NCBI GenBank assembly: GCA_022842185.1
Contig: JALHQB010000029.1
Span: 1 to 53,589 of the forward strand
Direction: 5' to 3'
Origin: Acetobacteraceae bacterium
Lineage (GTDB): Bacteria > Pseudomonadota > Alphaproteobacteria > Acetobacterales > Acetobacteraceae
DNA: 53,589 bases
Part shown: one piece after another, positions 16,603 through 25,258 of the stretch
Position numbering within the stretch: the first letter of the stretch is position 1
How the letters are laid out: each line of letters opens with the position of its first letter
Notes under the pieces: generated by a model
The model's database searches: none
Seen by the model: the letters and a program-made list of their open reading frames with translations, nothing else
Told to the model about the DNA's origin: nothing
Translations under genes and position numbers: made by a program

Positions 16603-17961
16603 ATGTCCCATCCCGATCGCCGCCCCCTGAAGTCCCACGCGCCGGGCACCGCGCTGACCGGCCGGCTCGGCGTGCCGGGCGACAAGTCCATCAGCCACCG
16701 CGCCCTGATGTTCGGGGCGCTCGCGGTCGGCACCACCGAGATCAGCGGCCTGCTGGAAGGCGAGGATGTCCTGCGCACCGCAGCCGCCATGCGTGCCTTG
16801 GGGGCGGAGGTCGAACGAGTCGGCCCCGGCGCCTGGCGCGTGTCGGGCCGCGGCGTGGGCGGGCTGTTGGAACCCGCGGATGTGCTCGACATGGGCAATT
16901 CCGGCACCGCGGCGCGGCTGCTGCTGGGGCTGCTGGCCGGGCACCCGGTCTTCGCCGTGATGACAGGCGACGCATCCCTGCGGAAACGCCCGATGAAGCG
17001 CGTGACCGACCCGCTTTCCGCCACCGGCGCCGCGTTCTGGACACGGGAGGGCGGGCGCCTGCCGCTCGCAGTGCGCGGCGCATCCGACCCGCTGCCGATC
17101 GACTATGTGCTGCCGGTGGCCTCGGCGCAGGTGAAAAGCGCCTGCCTGCTCGCGGGATTGTGCGCGCCGGGCACGACCCGGGTGGTCGAACCCGAACCCA
17201 CCCGCGACCACACCGAGAACATGCTGCGTCACTTCGGCGCGACGGTTTCGGTGACGGACACGCCCGCCGGCCGTGTCGTTCTTCTTGAAGGCCAGCCCGA
17301 GCTCGTGGCGGCGGCTGTGCTGGTGCCGGGCGATCCGTCCTCCGCCGCTTTTCCCATCGTCGCAGCGCTGCTGGTCCCGGGGTCGCGCGTGGTGGTCGAG
17401 AATGTCGGGCTGAACCTGCTGCGCACCGGCCTGGTCACGACGCTGCGGGAAATGGGCGCGGCGCTGCGGGTCGAGAATGAACGCATCGCCGGCGGCGAGG
17501 CGGTCGGCGACATCATCGCCGAATACACGGAACTGTCCGGCGTGACCGTCCCGCCCGGCCGCGCGCCGTCGATGATCGACGAATATCCGGTGCTTGCCGT
17601 GGCCGCCGCCGCGGCGCGCGGCACCACGCGCATGCGCGGCCTGGCGGAACTGCGGGTGAAGGAAAGCGACCGGCTTGCCGCGACCTTCGCGCTGCTTTCC
17701 GCCAACGGAATCAAGGCCGAGATCGATGGCGACGACCTGATCGTGCACGGCACTGCCGGCGCCATGCCCGGCGGCGGCACGGTTGAGACCCACATGGACC
17801 ATCGCATCGCCATGGCGGCGCTGGTGATGGGGCTGGCCACGCGCGCGCCCGTCGCGGTGGACGACGCGGCCTTCATCGACACTTCCTTCCCCGGCTTCGC
17901 CGCGCTGATGAATGGGCTTGCGGGCAATGGCGGGCCGGGTGGGCCGATCAGTGGCGCGTGA
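16603..17961 (+). CDS. aroA: 3-phosphoshikimate 1-carboxyvinyltransferase (EPSP synthase, CP4-like)
   Basis: A 452-residue enzyme transferring enolpyruvyl from PEP to shikimate-3-phosphate in the shikimate pathway. Recognisable segments are [65 protein letters not shown] and [11 protein letters not shown]. The N-terminal third aligns by eye with the class II (Agrobacterium CP4) type, but the residue equivalent to CP4 Ala100 appears to be Gly here (NSGT versus NAAT). The start at 16603 gives MSHPDRRPL shortly before the catalytic domain. It overlaps cmk by 11 bases. Confidence 0.95.
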   Translation: MSHPDRRPLKSHAPGTALTGRLGVPGDKSISHRALMFGALAVGTTEISGLLEGEDVLRTAAAMRALGAEVERVGPGAWRVSGRGVGGLLEPADVLDMGNSGTAARLLLGLLAGHPVFAVMTGDASLRKRPMKRVTDPLSATGAAFWTREGGRLPLAVRGASDPLPIDYVLPVASAQVKSACLLAGLCAPGTTRVVEPEPTRDHTENMLRHFGATVSVTDTPAGRVVLLEGQPELVAAAVLVPGDPSSAAFPIVAALLVPGSRVVVENVGLNLLRTGLVTTLREMGAALRVENERIAGGEAVGDIIAEYTELSGVTVPPGRAPSMIDEYPVLAVAAAAARGTTRMRGLAELRVKESDRLAATFALLSANGIKAEIDGDDLIVHGTAGAMPGGGTVETHMDHRIAMAALVMGLATRAPVAVDDAAFIDTSFPGFAALMNGLAGNGGPGGPISGA

Positions 17962-18664
17962 CACGACGCCGCCCGCGATCATCGCGGTGGACGGGCCCGC
18001 GGCGGCGGGCAAGGGCACGCTGGCGCGGCGGCTGGCGGCCGCGCTGGGGCTGCCCTACCTCGATACCGGCTTGCTGTACCGCGCCGTCGGGCGCCGCGTG
18101 CTGGATGCCGGCGCCGACCCCCGTGACGGCACCCAGGCTGAAGCGGCGGCGCGAAGCCTGACGCCAGCCGACCTTGAACGGACCGACCTGCGCAGCCCGA
18201 TGACCGACATGGCGGCAAGCGCGGTGGCCGCGATCCCGGCCGTACGTGCGGCGTTGCTCGAATTCCAGCGCCGTTTCGGGCGCGACCGCGGGGCGGTGCT
18301 GGATGGCCGCGACATCGGCACGGTGGTGTTCCCCGAGGCCGCGGTGAAGCTGTTCGTCACTGCCAGCGTGCAGGAACGCGCCCGGCGCCGATTTCTGGAA
18401 CTGCGCGGGCGCGGCATCGCGGCCGACCCGCTCCAGGTGGAAGCGGAGATCCGCGATCGCGACTCGCAGGATGCCAACCGGCCCGTGGCGCCGCTTCGGC
18501 CAGCCGCCGATGCCGTACTGCTCGATACGACAATGCTGGATGCGGAGGCCGCATTCGCCGCCGCATTGGCGGTGATACGGGCGCGGGGTGGAGCCGTAAT
18601 GGCGGCGACCGAGAGCGGCGAGGGGATTTGCCCCTCTCCGGACCTCACCTTGCCAAAGGCTTAG
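17951..18664 (+). CDS. cmk: cytidylate kinase with repeat-encoded C-terminus
   Basis: A 237-residue (d)CMP kinase with P-loop [10 protein letters not shown] near the N-terminus, the NMP-binding segment [26 protein letters not shown] and the lid [10 protein letters not shown]. The GTG at 17951 is preferred because it starts just before the P-loop and overlaps aroA by only 11 bases; an in-frame ATG at 17912 is the alternative. The last roughly 17 residues ([17 protein letters not shown]) come from the intergenic palindromic repeat that begins at about 18612, so the native stop appears to have been lost. rpsA, a frequent cmk neighbour, is not downstream. Confidence 0.93.
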   Translation: MARDTTPPAIIAVDGPAAAGKGTLARRLAAALGLPYLDTGLLYRAVGRRVLDAGADPRDGTQAEAAARSLTPADLERTDLRSPMTDMAASAVAAIPAVRAALLEFQRRFGRDRGAVLDGRDIGTVVFPEAAVKLFVTASVQERARRRFLELRGRGIAADPLQVEAEIRDRDSQDANRPVAPLRPAADAVLLDTTMLDAEAAFAAALAVIRARGGAVMAATESGEGICPSPDLTLPKA

Positions 18665-18970
18665 CGCGTTTGCCGCCAGACTGTCCTGGCGCAACCACTC
18701 CGCGCCCTTGTTTGAGCGAGCATCTTAACGCCCTGACCGGGTCCAGTGAGGCGCGATCTGTTCTTATACCAACGGCCCATTTCATGGACCGCTGGTATTG
18801 GCTTTCTCAGGCCCTCAGACGCGTCGTGCCCAAGGCACGCCTGCGGCGTGACGCGCAAACCTCCGGTTTGCTTGGCTTCGCCAGACGACTGGCGCGCCGC
18901 ATTCGCGGCGTCGGCCCGATTCAGGAGATCGGACCGTTGGTATAGGCCCTTGGAAACCTCGTGTCTTGGT
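18612..18970. repeat. composite palindromic repeat with nested insertions (copy 4)
   Basis: The outer repeat begins with GAGGGG-ATTTG-CCCCTC, GGACCTCACC and CCAAAGGC at 18620-18661 and ends with CCCTTGGAAACCTCG at about 18948-18962. Inside it lies the second module, CCCTTGTTTGAGCGAGCATC through GAGGCGCGATCTG at about 18706-18760, as in copy 1. Within that, a 180-bp inverted-repeat element (separate entry) sits between GATCTGTTCT and AGGCCCTTGG. Copy 1 near 2.17 kb has the uninterrupted form GATCTGCTCTAAGACC. The 3' end of cmk is read into the outer arm. Confidence 0.7.
18765..18944. mobile_element. small non-coding inverted-repeat element (MITE-like), TA ends
   Basis: The ends TATACCAACGG (18765-18775) and CCGTTGGTATA (18934-18944) are perfect inverted repeats, and an internal inverted copy GGACCGCTGGTAT lies at 18786-18798. 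It interrupts a sequence that is continuous in the copy near 2.17 kb, and a TA flanks each end if the outermost TA is read as target duplication. TA duplication is typical of IS630/Tc1-mariner transposition, so this could be a MITE mobilised by such a transposase. No transposase is encoded inside or elsewhere in the window. Confidence 0.6.
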
Positions 18971-19422
18971 ACTGGATGGCGGCATGCGGACTGACGACCG
19001 CCGCACCCGATCCAGCTCCCGGCGCCACCGTCTTGCGGTTCAGCAGGCAGCGGGATCAGTGCGAATTTCCCTTGCCATCCCCCGCGCGTGTCGCCCTTCG
19101 GCGCGGGCTGATCTTGCCGCTGCGCCGGGCGGGAGGCGGGGGTTGGGCAACCGCGCGCAGGGGCGGCAGCGGCGGCATGTCCGGCTGGCGGAGCAGCGCA
19201 GTGCGCAGCAGCAGGTCGCGACGGATGGACATCAACTCAGGTTCCATGGGCGATTCGGAGGACGGCACGGTCTTCAACCATCCAATCGGGGCAAATGAAG
19301 GTCTTCAGAGCGACCGATCCGTGACATTCCGCACAGGGAAGGGTCTTGCCGGGCGCCCCGTACACGCGGGCGCGGCCTGGGCGCCCCGCTATCTGCGCAT
19401 TCCACCCCTGCGATCGGCGAAT
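18971..19422. other. gap with two doubtful small minus-strand ORFs
   Basis: No established gene is seen. On the minus strand, the frame after the DUF2459 stop continues open for 61 codons to 19237 and contains a CXXC-type pair (LPCAECH, FICPDW); a GTG at 19365 could start a 42-residue zinc-ribbon peptide. Its stop overlaps another minus frame, 19056-19247 (ATG at 19247 or 19232), encoding MSIRRDLLLRTALL and a Pro/Arg-rich tail with normal GC3-rich codons. Either may be a real microprotein or the decayed end of a lost gene. Confidence 0.25.
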
Positions 19423-20040
19423 CTACCCCAGGGCGGACTGGCGAGCCGCTTCCAACCGCAGGGCGGACATGGCCTCTCCGCGAAAGCGGATTCCCGCGAC
19501 TGGAACCGGCAGTCCGGCTGCCGCTAACCCCGCCATCACCCAGGTGTTGCAGGTGAATCCCAGGCTGTAGCGCCGGGTCGAAGCGAGCAGCAGCCAGGGT
19601 CCACCCAAGGGTGCGGGCACCAGCGGCGCATCCAGCTGGCCCATGATGAAATCCGCGATCGCGACGAAGCCCCCGGTCGGCAGGCGCAACGGGACCGATT
19701 CCTCCGCCCCCGGGGGCATCGGTCCGGCCAAGGCCCGGACCGAGACCACCGCCGGTCCGCCCCCGATCGCCGCCAATCCCTCGGCCGATCCTGGACGCGC
19801 TGCGCGCATCCAGGCTTCGAGACCGAAGCCGAAGGCGAGCACCGGTGTTGCCGCCGCATCGCGCACCAAGGGAGCCAGCGGCCCGGCGAGGACCGCCGCC
19901 ACGGGCAGGCAGAGATCCGTGTGCCAGGACTCCGCCGCGACCAGCACAGCGTCCGACGAGAGTGGCGCGGGGCTGTTTTCCGGCCCGGGTGCCGCACAGG
20001 CGCCGAGAACGGCCGAGACAAAGATGCGACGTGGAACCAT
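19423..20040 (-). CDS. DUF2459 family exported protein
   Basis: A 205-residue protein with a short signal sequence containing GAC at Cys15 (FVSAVLGACAAPG), consistent with a lipoprotein or simple signal peptide. The family signatures are present: SWHTDLCLP near residue 38, FGFGLEAWM around 70, and the closing FTCNTWVMAGLAAAGLPV. DUF2459 (TIGR02117) proteins often occur near urease regions, and function is unknown; the conserved His, Cys and Trp residues suggest a catalytic domain, possibly papain-like, which is inference. Confidence 0.8.
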   Translation of the reverse strand: MVPRRIFVSAVLGACAAPGPENSPAPLSSDAVLVAAESWHTDLCLPVAAVLAGPLAPLVRDAAATPVLAFGFGLEAWMRAARPGSAEGLAAIGGGPAVVSVRALAGPMPPGAEESVPLRLPTGGFVAIADFIMGQLDAPLVPAPLGGPWLLLASTRRYSLGFTCNTWVMAGLAAAGLPVPVAGIRFRGEAMSALRLEAARQSALG

Positions 20041-20084
20041 CCCTCAGCATGACCATGCCGCGTGCTCCCTCGTCCAGTCTGGGC

Positions 20085-21068
20085 CTATTCCAACCGCGCG
20101 CCGGTGCGACGCACCACGGCGGGCCATCGCGCTGCCTCCGCCTGCACGAGGGCAGCGAACTGGGCGGGGCCGTGGGCGGTCACGGCAAATCCCTGGCGCG
20201 TCAGATCCGCCGCAAGGTCCGGCATGGCCAATACGGCCGCGAGTTCGGTCGCGAAGCGATCGATCGCGGCTGCCGGCGTTCCGGCAGGCGCCAGGATGCC
20301 CTGCCAGGTCACGACATCGAATCCGGGCATTGCGGCCTCGGCCACCGTGGGCACATCGGGCAGCGCGGCGGCGCGCTCCGCCCCGGTCACGGCCAGCGCC
20401 CGCAACCGTCCGGCGCGAATGTGCTCGATGGCGGCGGGCAGGGTGACGAACAGCGCCTCGACATGGCCGGCAACCAGGTCGATCACGGCCGGGCCGCCGC
20501 CACGATAGGGAACGTGGACGAAGCGCAGGTCGGCCCCCTGCGCGAACAGCGCGCCGGCCAGATGGCCGATCGACCCGTTGCCCTGGGAGGCGACGGTCAG
20601 ACGGCCTTCCTGTTCCTTCGCCCACTCGATGAAGGTCGCAACCGAGGTCACCGGGGAACGCGGATTGACCACCAGCACCTGCGGTGCGCGAACGGCCTCG
20701 ATGATCGGGGCGAAGTCCCGCACCGGATCGAAGCCGATGCGCGGATATAGCGAAGGATTGATGGTCAGCGGGTCCGATCCGACCAGGAGTGTCAGCCCAT
20801 CCGGCCGGGCGCGCGCGACCAGGTCAAAGGCGAGGTTGCTGCCGGCGCCGGGATGGTTTTCCGCCACCACCGTCTGGCCCAGCCTCGGCGCGAGGTGGCG
20901 CGCCAGAAGTCGGCCCAGGATATCGAGGCTGCCGCCAGGCGCGACCGGGATGATGATCCGGACGGTACGGTCGGGCGACCAGCGCGATCCCTGCGCCATC
21001 CCGGGGCGCGGTATCGACGCGGCAGCGCCGAACAAGGCGGATCGGAGGAGAAGATCACGGCGATTCAT
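20085..21068 (-). CDS. Bug/TctC-type periplasmic solute-binding protein
   Basis: A 327-residue receptor with signal peptide MNRRDLLLRSALFGAAASIP ending PGMAQG, then VRIIIPVAPGGSLDILGRLLA and VVAENHPGAGSNLAFD, and the late landmarks FVHVPYRGGGPAVIDLVAG and GFDVVTWQGILAPAGTP. The start at 21068 is preferred over a 20-residue longer frame because the signal begins there. It is divergent from an Lrp-type regulator over a 111-base gap with a palindrome, so its expression is probably controlled by that regulator, perhaps in response to an amino acid. Confidence 0.9.
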   Translation of the reverse strand: MNRRDLLLRSALFGAAASIPRPGMAQGSRWSPDRTVRIIIPVAPGGSLDILGRLLARHLAPRLGQTVVAENHPGAGSNLAFDLVARARPDGLTLLVGSDPLTINPSLYPRIGFDPVRDFAPIIEAVRAPQVLVVNPRSPVTSVATFIEWAKEQEGRLTVASQGNGSIGHLAGALFAQGADLRFVHVPYRGGGPAVIDLVAGHVEALFVTLPAAIEHIRAGRLRALAVTGAERAAALPDVPTVAEAAMPGFDVVTWQGILAPAGTPAAAIDRFATELAAVLAMPDLAADLTRQGFAVTAHGPAQFAALVQAEAARWPAVVRRTGARLE

Positions 21069-21116
21069 GGCATGGCGTTCCGGCTGGCTGATGGAACATG
21101 TTTCTCCCTGAGGTTC

Positions 21117-21141
21117 GAAATCTTGCAAGTGAAAGATTTTC
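21117..21141. promoter_or_regulatory. candidate Lrp-type operator in the divergent region
   Basis: GAAATCTT (21117-21124) and AAGATTTTC (21133-21141) form an AT-rich inverted repeat with an 8-base spacer, standing out in a GC-rich genome. It lies between the Bug gene and the Lrp gene, where an autoregulatory operator would be expected. Lrp sites are loosely conserved, so this is a candidate only. Confidence 0.45.
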
Positions 21142-21179
21142 CTACTACGTGACCGTTCAAATCAGCCAAGGACTTGCCC

Positions 21180-21650
21180 GTGAGCCGCCGTTTTGAACCC
21201 GACGATACCGACCGCGCCATCCTGCGACTGATCCAACGCGACGCCGCCTTGTCGCTTGCGGATATCGCCAAGGAGGTCGGGCTGACCCCGACCCCCTGCT
21301 GGAAGCGAATTCGCCGCATGGAGCAGGAAGGCGTCATCACCGGCCGGGTCGTCCTGCTGGACCCGGAGAAGGTCGGCCTGGGCGTGTCGGTCTTTGTCGC
21401 CATCGAGACCGGCGACCATTCGGCCGGCTGGATCGAGACCTTCGCCGCGACGGTGGGCAAGATGCCGGAAATCGTGGAGTGCTGGCGGCTCGGCGGCGAC
21501 GTGGATTACCTGCTGCGGGTCGTCGTGCCTGATATGCAGGCCTTCGATACCTTCTATCGGCGGTTGACGGCGCAGGTGCCGGCCCTGCGGAAGGTCACGT
21601 CGCGCTTCGCGATGGAGCGGGTGAAATCGACGACGGCCTTGCCGATCTGA
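21180..21650 (+). CDS. Lrp/AsnC family transcriptional regulator
   Basis: A 156-residue regulator with an N-terminal winged helix-turn-helix (DDTDRAILRLIQRDAALSLADIAKEVGLTPTPCWKRIRRME region, about residues 8-50) and a C-terminal RAM ligand-binding domain (from about 65, with the GDVDYLLRVVVPDM segment). It should bind an amino acid and oligomerise on DNA. GTG at 21180 is chosen because AAGGA lies 8 bases upstream; TTG at 21174 is the alternative. It probably controls the divergent Bug gene and itself. Confidence 0.92.
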   Translation: MSRRFEPDDTDRAILRLIQRDAALSLADIAKEVGLTPTPCWKRIRRMEQEGVITGRVVLLDPEKVGLGVSVFVAIETGDHSAGWIETFAATVGKMPEIVECWRLGGDVDYLLRVVVPDMQAFDTFYRRLTAQVPALRKVTSRFAMERVKSTTALPI

Positions 21651-21852
21651 CAGTCCGTTTGGAAAGACCGGCCCGCGCCCCACCCGGCCATCCATCCAGG
21701 ACGATTGGCACTGGAAGCGCGCCTTTCGGGACGTTCCAAAACGGCCTCTGGCCGCCCCATTGCGCCCGCGCCGCCCGGCTTTTATGCCGGGTGAACAGCG
21801 CCGGTCGCCGCGATGGCCGATCATGCGTCGCGTTGCTGCTCGGGGGTGCGCC

Positions 21853-22776
21853 ATGGACGGGAATGAGCCCGGCCTCGATATTCGGCACTACGAGGATGTC
21901 ATCTTCGGCCTTGCGTCGCGCGATTCGACGGTCAGGCCCCCGTTCCGGATGGGCGTCTTCGATGGCAACGGGGCGTTCAACGAGGCCCTTGTCCATCGGC
22001 GTCGCGGCTTGCCGTTCTCGGCGGCCAATTTCGCGGCGCCGGAGCTGACCCTCGACGGCACCTTCCTCTATGCGGGCTTCTTCTTCGACCATTTCGGCCA
22101 CTTCATCACCGAATCACTGAGCCGGATCGCGCTGCTTCGCGCCTTCCCGGACCTTCCCATCATCTGGCACCGCCTCAGCGGGTCGTCACGCCTTTCGGGC
22201 TGGCAGTCGGAACTGCTGGACATGTTGGGGCTGCTCGACCGGACGCATCATTTCATCTCGGTTCCAACCCGGGTGGCGCGGGTCATCTGTTCGCGCCCGG
22301 GCTTCATGCTGTTCTCCTATTGCGACACATCCTACGCCGACCACCTGGCGACGGTGCCGTGGTCGGGGGGCGCGGGCCGGAAGCTATGGCTGTCCCGATC
22401 CAGTCTGAAGCAGCGGAACGACGTGCCGGGGGAAGCCGCCTTCGAGGAGGCGATCGCCGCCAAGGGTTGGGAGATCTTCAAGCCCGAGACGGTATCCTTG
22501 CGCGAGCAATGCGCGGCCTATGCGGCCGCGGACCGCATCGCCGGCATTGCGGGATCGGCGTTCCATGGGCTGCTGCTGATGCGTGACATGAAGGCGGACA
22601 TCCGCATCATCCAGCGATACAAGTTCCAGCGTGGCAATTTCATCGCCATTGCGGCGGCCAAGGACCTGCGCCAGAAGATGGGGGAGGACATGATGCGCCA
22701 CATTTCGGGAAGCGGCGCGGGTGGCGTCCATGCGATCGATGATTTCGACGCGTTCGAAGCGTTCATCGAAAGCTGA
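21853..22776 (+). CDS. glycosyltransferase family 61 protein
   Basis: A 307-residue protein of the GT61/DUF563 family. It has the conserved FFDHFGHFITESLSRIALL segment (about residues 77-95), KLWLSRSSLKQRN before the C-terminal half, and IAGIAGSAFHGLLLM near residue 230, all typical of capsular-polysaccharide-type GT61 enzymes that use a nucleotide sugar. The acceptor is unknown. The ATG at 21853 is preferred because CGGGGGTG sits just upstream; in-frame starts at 21760, 21784 and 21823 add an Arg-rich stretch without family resemblance. No other polysaccharide genes are adjacent. Confidence 0.8.
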   Translation: MDGNEPGLDIRHYEDVIFGLASRDSTVRPPFRMGVFDGNGAFNEALVHRRRGLPFSAANFAAPELTLDGTFLYAGFFFDHFGHFITESLSRIALLRAFPDLPIIWHRLSGSSRLSGWQSELLDMLGLLDRTHHFISVPTRVARVICSRPGFMLFSYCDTSYADHLATVPWSGGAGRKLWLSRSSLKQRNDVPGEAAFEEAIAAKGWEIFKPETVSLREQCAAYAAADRIAGIAGSAFHGLLLMRDMKADIRIIQRYKFQRGNFIAIAAAKDLRQKMGEDMMRHISGSGAGGVHAIDDFDAFEAFIES

Positions 22777-22870
22777 CGACCTTACCCTCGACGTATCCCC
22801 CGCCATGAGCCTGGTCCGAACGTGCCGGGTGACAACGGCTGCCCGGGAGTGGCACCGTTTTCGCGTGGTC

Positions 22871-22910
22871 GAAGCGAGCATCTTGACCCGCGGGGGTGAT
22901 TTCACCCGTG
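22871..22910. repeat. remnant of the inserted repeat module plus short hairpin
   Basis: GAAGCGAGCATCTTGACCCG matches part of the module seen near 2.12, 18.72 and 42.99 kb. It is followed by GGGTGA-TT-TCACCC. It lies upstream of rpe and may contribute to the terminator of the glycosyltransferase gene. Confidence 0.4.
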
Positions 22911-22937
22911 CGGCATCTGCTTTAGTAAGGTTTCATC

Positions 22938-23597
22938 GTGGCTGATGTCCTGATCGCCCCTTCGTTGCTCGCCGCCGACTTCGCCCGCCTGGGTGAGGAA
23001 GTGGACGCGATTGCCGCCGCCGGCGCTGATTGGCTGCATCTCGACATCATGGATGGGCATTTCGTGCCCAACATCTCGTTCGGACCCGTCATCGTGAAGG
23101 CGCTGCGCAAGCGCAGCCAGATGCCCTTCGACGTGCATCTGATGATCACGCCGGCCGACCCGTATCTGGCCGCCTTCGCCGAGGCCGGCGCCGACCTGAT
23201 CAGCCTGCACCCCGAAGCCGGCCCGCATCTGCACCGTTCGCTGCAGACGATCCGGTCTCTGGGCAAGAAGGCCGGCGTGGTGCTGAACCCCGCGACGCCG
23301 GTCAATGCCGTGGCGCATGTGCTGGACCTGACGGACCTGATCCTGGTGATGTCGGTCAATCCGGGCTTCGGCGGGCAGTCCTTCATCGACAGCCAATTGT
23401 CGAAGATCGCGGAACTGCGGCGGATGATCGACGCGACAGGCCGGCCGATCCACCTCCAGGTCGATGGCGGCGTCACGGCCAGGACCGCGCCGGCCTGCAT
23501 CGCGGCCGGCGCCGATTGCCTGGTCGCCGGCACCGCGGTGTTTGGGCAATCCGACTACGCCGCCGCCATCAAGGCGATCCGCGGGGCGGGCGCATGA
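22938..23597 (+). CDS. rpe: ribulose-phosphate 3-epimerase
   Basis: A 219-residue TIM-barrel enzyme interconverting ribulose-5-phosphate and xylulose-5-phosphate. Family signatures are [29 protein letters not shown] with metal-binding His and Asp, [18 protein letters not shown] and VDGGVTA. The start is GTG, with TAAGG upstream. The stop overlaps the next gene (ATGA), so rpe, the heparinase-like gene and the MFS gene form one tightly coupled operon. Confidence 0.96.
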   Translation: MADVLIAPSLLAADFARLGEEVDAIAAAGADWLHLDIMDGHFVPNISFGPVIVKALRKRSQMPFDVHLMITPADPYLAAFAEAGADLISLHPEAGPHLHRSLQTIRSLGKKAGVVLNPATPVNAVAHVLDLTDLILVMSVNPGFGGQSFIDSQLSKIAELRRMIDATGRPIHLQVDGGVTARTAPACIAAGADCLVAGTAVFGQSDYAAAIKAIRGAGA

Positions 23598-25258
23598 TCG
23601 GCATCCTGCGCGGGGCCAAGCAGCGCTTTCTGCGGCTGAAGCCGGTTCGCGTGCCGGATGCGCCGGCGCGGGCCTTTCGGGACCTGTGGCCCGGCGACCC
23701 GGCGCGCGGCGCGCGGATGCTGCGCGGGGAATTCGAAACCCTCGGCACCGCTCGTATCCTGCGCCCCGGCCTGGCGGGGACCGAGGGCTGGGACATGGCG
23801 TCCGGCACCGCCGCCTGGCGGGCCGCCGCCCATGGCTTCGCCTGGATGCGCGACCTGCGTGCGCTCGGCACCGATGCGGCACGGCTGCACGCCCGCACCA
23901 TGACCGATGACTGGCTGGCGCGTGGCGCCGATGAAGCCGTGGCGGATGCGCCCGAGGTCGTCGGCGCGCGGCTGTCCGCCTGGCTTGGGCATTGGGATTT
24001 CTTCGCCGCGACGTCCGAGGACGCTTTTCGCCGCGCGGTGATGACGCGCCTTGCCCAGGATGCACGCGACCTGTCCGCCGCACTGCCGGCCGAGGCCGAG
24101 CACCGTGGCGCGCTGGCCGCCCTGAAGGGCGCGATGGCCGCGGCGATCGCCTTGCAGGAAGACGCCTACCTTCAACGCGCCGCACGCTTCCTGCCGGCCG
24201 AGATCGAACGGCAGTTCCACCCCGATGGCGGGCATGTGGAACGGTCTCCGTCCATGCAGCTCCTGGCGCTGCAGGACTTGATCGAGATCCGCAACCTGCT
24301 GCACGGCGCGGGGATGGAGCCACCGCCGCACCTCGCCGCGGTGCTGGACCGGGCGGCGCCGGCCCTGCGGCTGTTCCGCCATGGCGATGGCGGGCTCGCG
24401 CTGTTCAACGGCACACGGGATGAAGGCTCGGCCCTGCTGGACCTGGTCCTGACGCAGGGGCAGGCGCGCGGCCGCGCGCCGCTCGATCTGCCCGAGACCG
24501 GGTTCCAGCGGTTGCAGGCCGGCCGCACGTTGATCATCGCCGATACCGGCGCGCCGCCCACGCCGCGTGCCACCACGGGCGGTGATGGCGGCTTGCCGGC
24601 CGGCGCCGACCGCTTCGCCCATGCCGGGACACTCGCTTTCGAGATGTCGGTCGGCCGTGACCGGCTGATCGTCAATTGCGGCGCCGCGCCGGCCGCCGAG
24701 GAAGCCTGGCGGGATGCGCTGCGCGCCACCGCGGCGCATTCCACCCTGGTGCTGTCGGACACCAACTCATCGGAACTGCGCTCCGAAGGCCTCGGCCGGC
24801 GGCCCGAACAGGTCGAGACGGCGCGCCATGAATCCTCCGGCGCGCAATGGCTGGAGGCCAGCCATGACGGCTGGCGCCGCGCTTTCGGTGCCGTGCATCG
24901 GCGGCGCCTGTACCTGGCGGAATCGGGCGATGACCTTCGCGGCGAGGACATGGTCGAGATCCCCGGGGATGGGCCCGTGCCCGGCTTCACCTTGCGCTTC
25001 CACCTGCACCCCGGCGTCGTCGCTTCGTTGTTGCAGGACGAAAGCGCCGCGCTGCTGCGGCTGCCGTCGGGCATCGGGTGGAAGATCCGTGCCAGTCGCG
25101 CGCGCGTGGCGCTCGAAGAAAGCGTGTATCTGGGCGGCGAGCCGCGCCGGTCCTCCCAGGTCGTGCTGCTGGCCGAGGAGGGCGAGACCTCCGTCCAATG
25201 GGCCATCACCCGCGTGTCCATGCCCGCGCCTGGCAACACGATCGCGGCCGAGGCGTGA
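23594..25258 (+). CDS. heparinase II/III-like family protein
   Basis: A 554-residue protein with the heparinase II/III arrangement: an alpha-helical N-terminal half with [10 protein letters not shown] and [27 protein letters not shown] (about residues 213-240), and a C-terminal beta-rich half with [18 protein letters not shown]. In other families such proteins are polysaccharide lyases; in alphaproteobacteria a homologue commonly lies in housekeeping clusters near rpe or purH, and its substrate is unclear. No signal peptide is evident. It overlaps both neighbours by 4 bases. Confidence 0.8.
   Translation: MIGILRGAKQRFLRLKPVRVPDAPARAFRDLWPGDPARGARMLRGEFETLGTARILRPGLAGTEGWDMASGTAAWRAAAHGFAWMRDLRALGTDAARLHARTMTDDWLARGADEAVADAPEVVGARLSAWLGHWDFFAATSEDAFRRAVMTRLAQDARDLSAALPAEAEHRGALAALKGAMAAAIALQEDAYLQRAARFLPAEIERQFHPDGGHVERSPSMQLLALQDLIEIRNLLHGAGMEPPPHLAAVLDRAAPALRLFRHGDGGLALFNGTRDEGSALLDLVLTQGQARGRAPLDLPETGFQRLQAGRTLIIADTGAPPTPRATTGGDGGLPAGADRFAHAGTLAFEMSVGRDRLIVNCGAAPAAEEAWRDALRATAAHSTLVLSDTNSSELRSEGLGRRPEQVETARHESSGAQWLEASHDGWRRAFGAVHRRRLYLAESGDDLRGEDMVEIPGDGPVPGFTLRFHLHPGVVASLLQDESAALLRLPSGIGWKIRASRARVALEESVYLGGEPRRSSQVVLLAEEGETSVQWAITRVSMPAPGNTIAAEA

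Noticed and set aside
18765..18944. The inverted-repeat element as a full insertion sequence
   Set aside because: At 180 bp with no coding frame it cannot encode a transposase.
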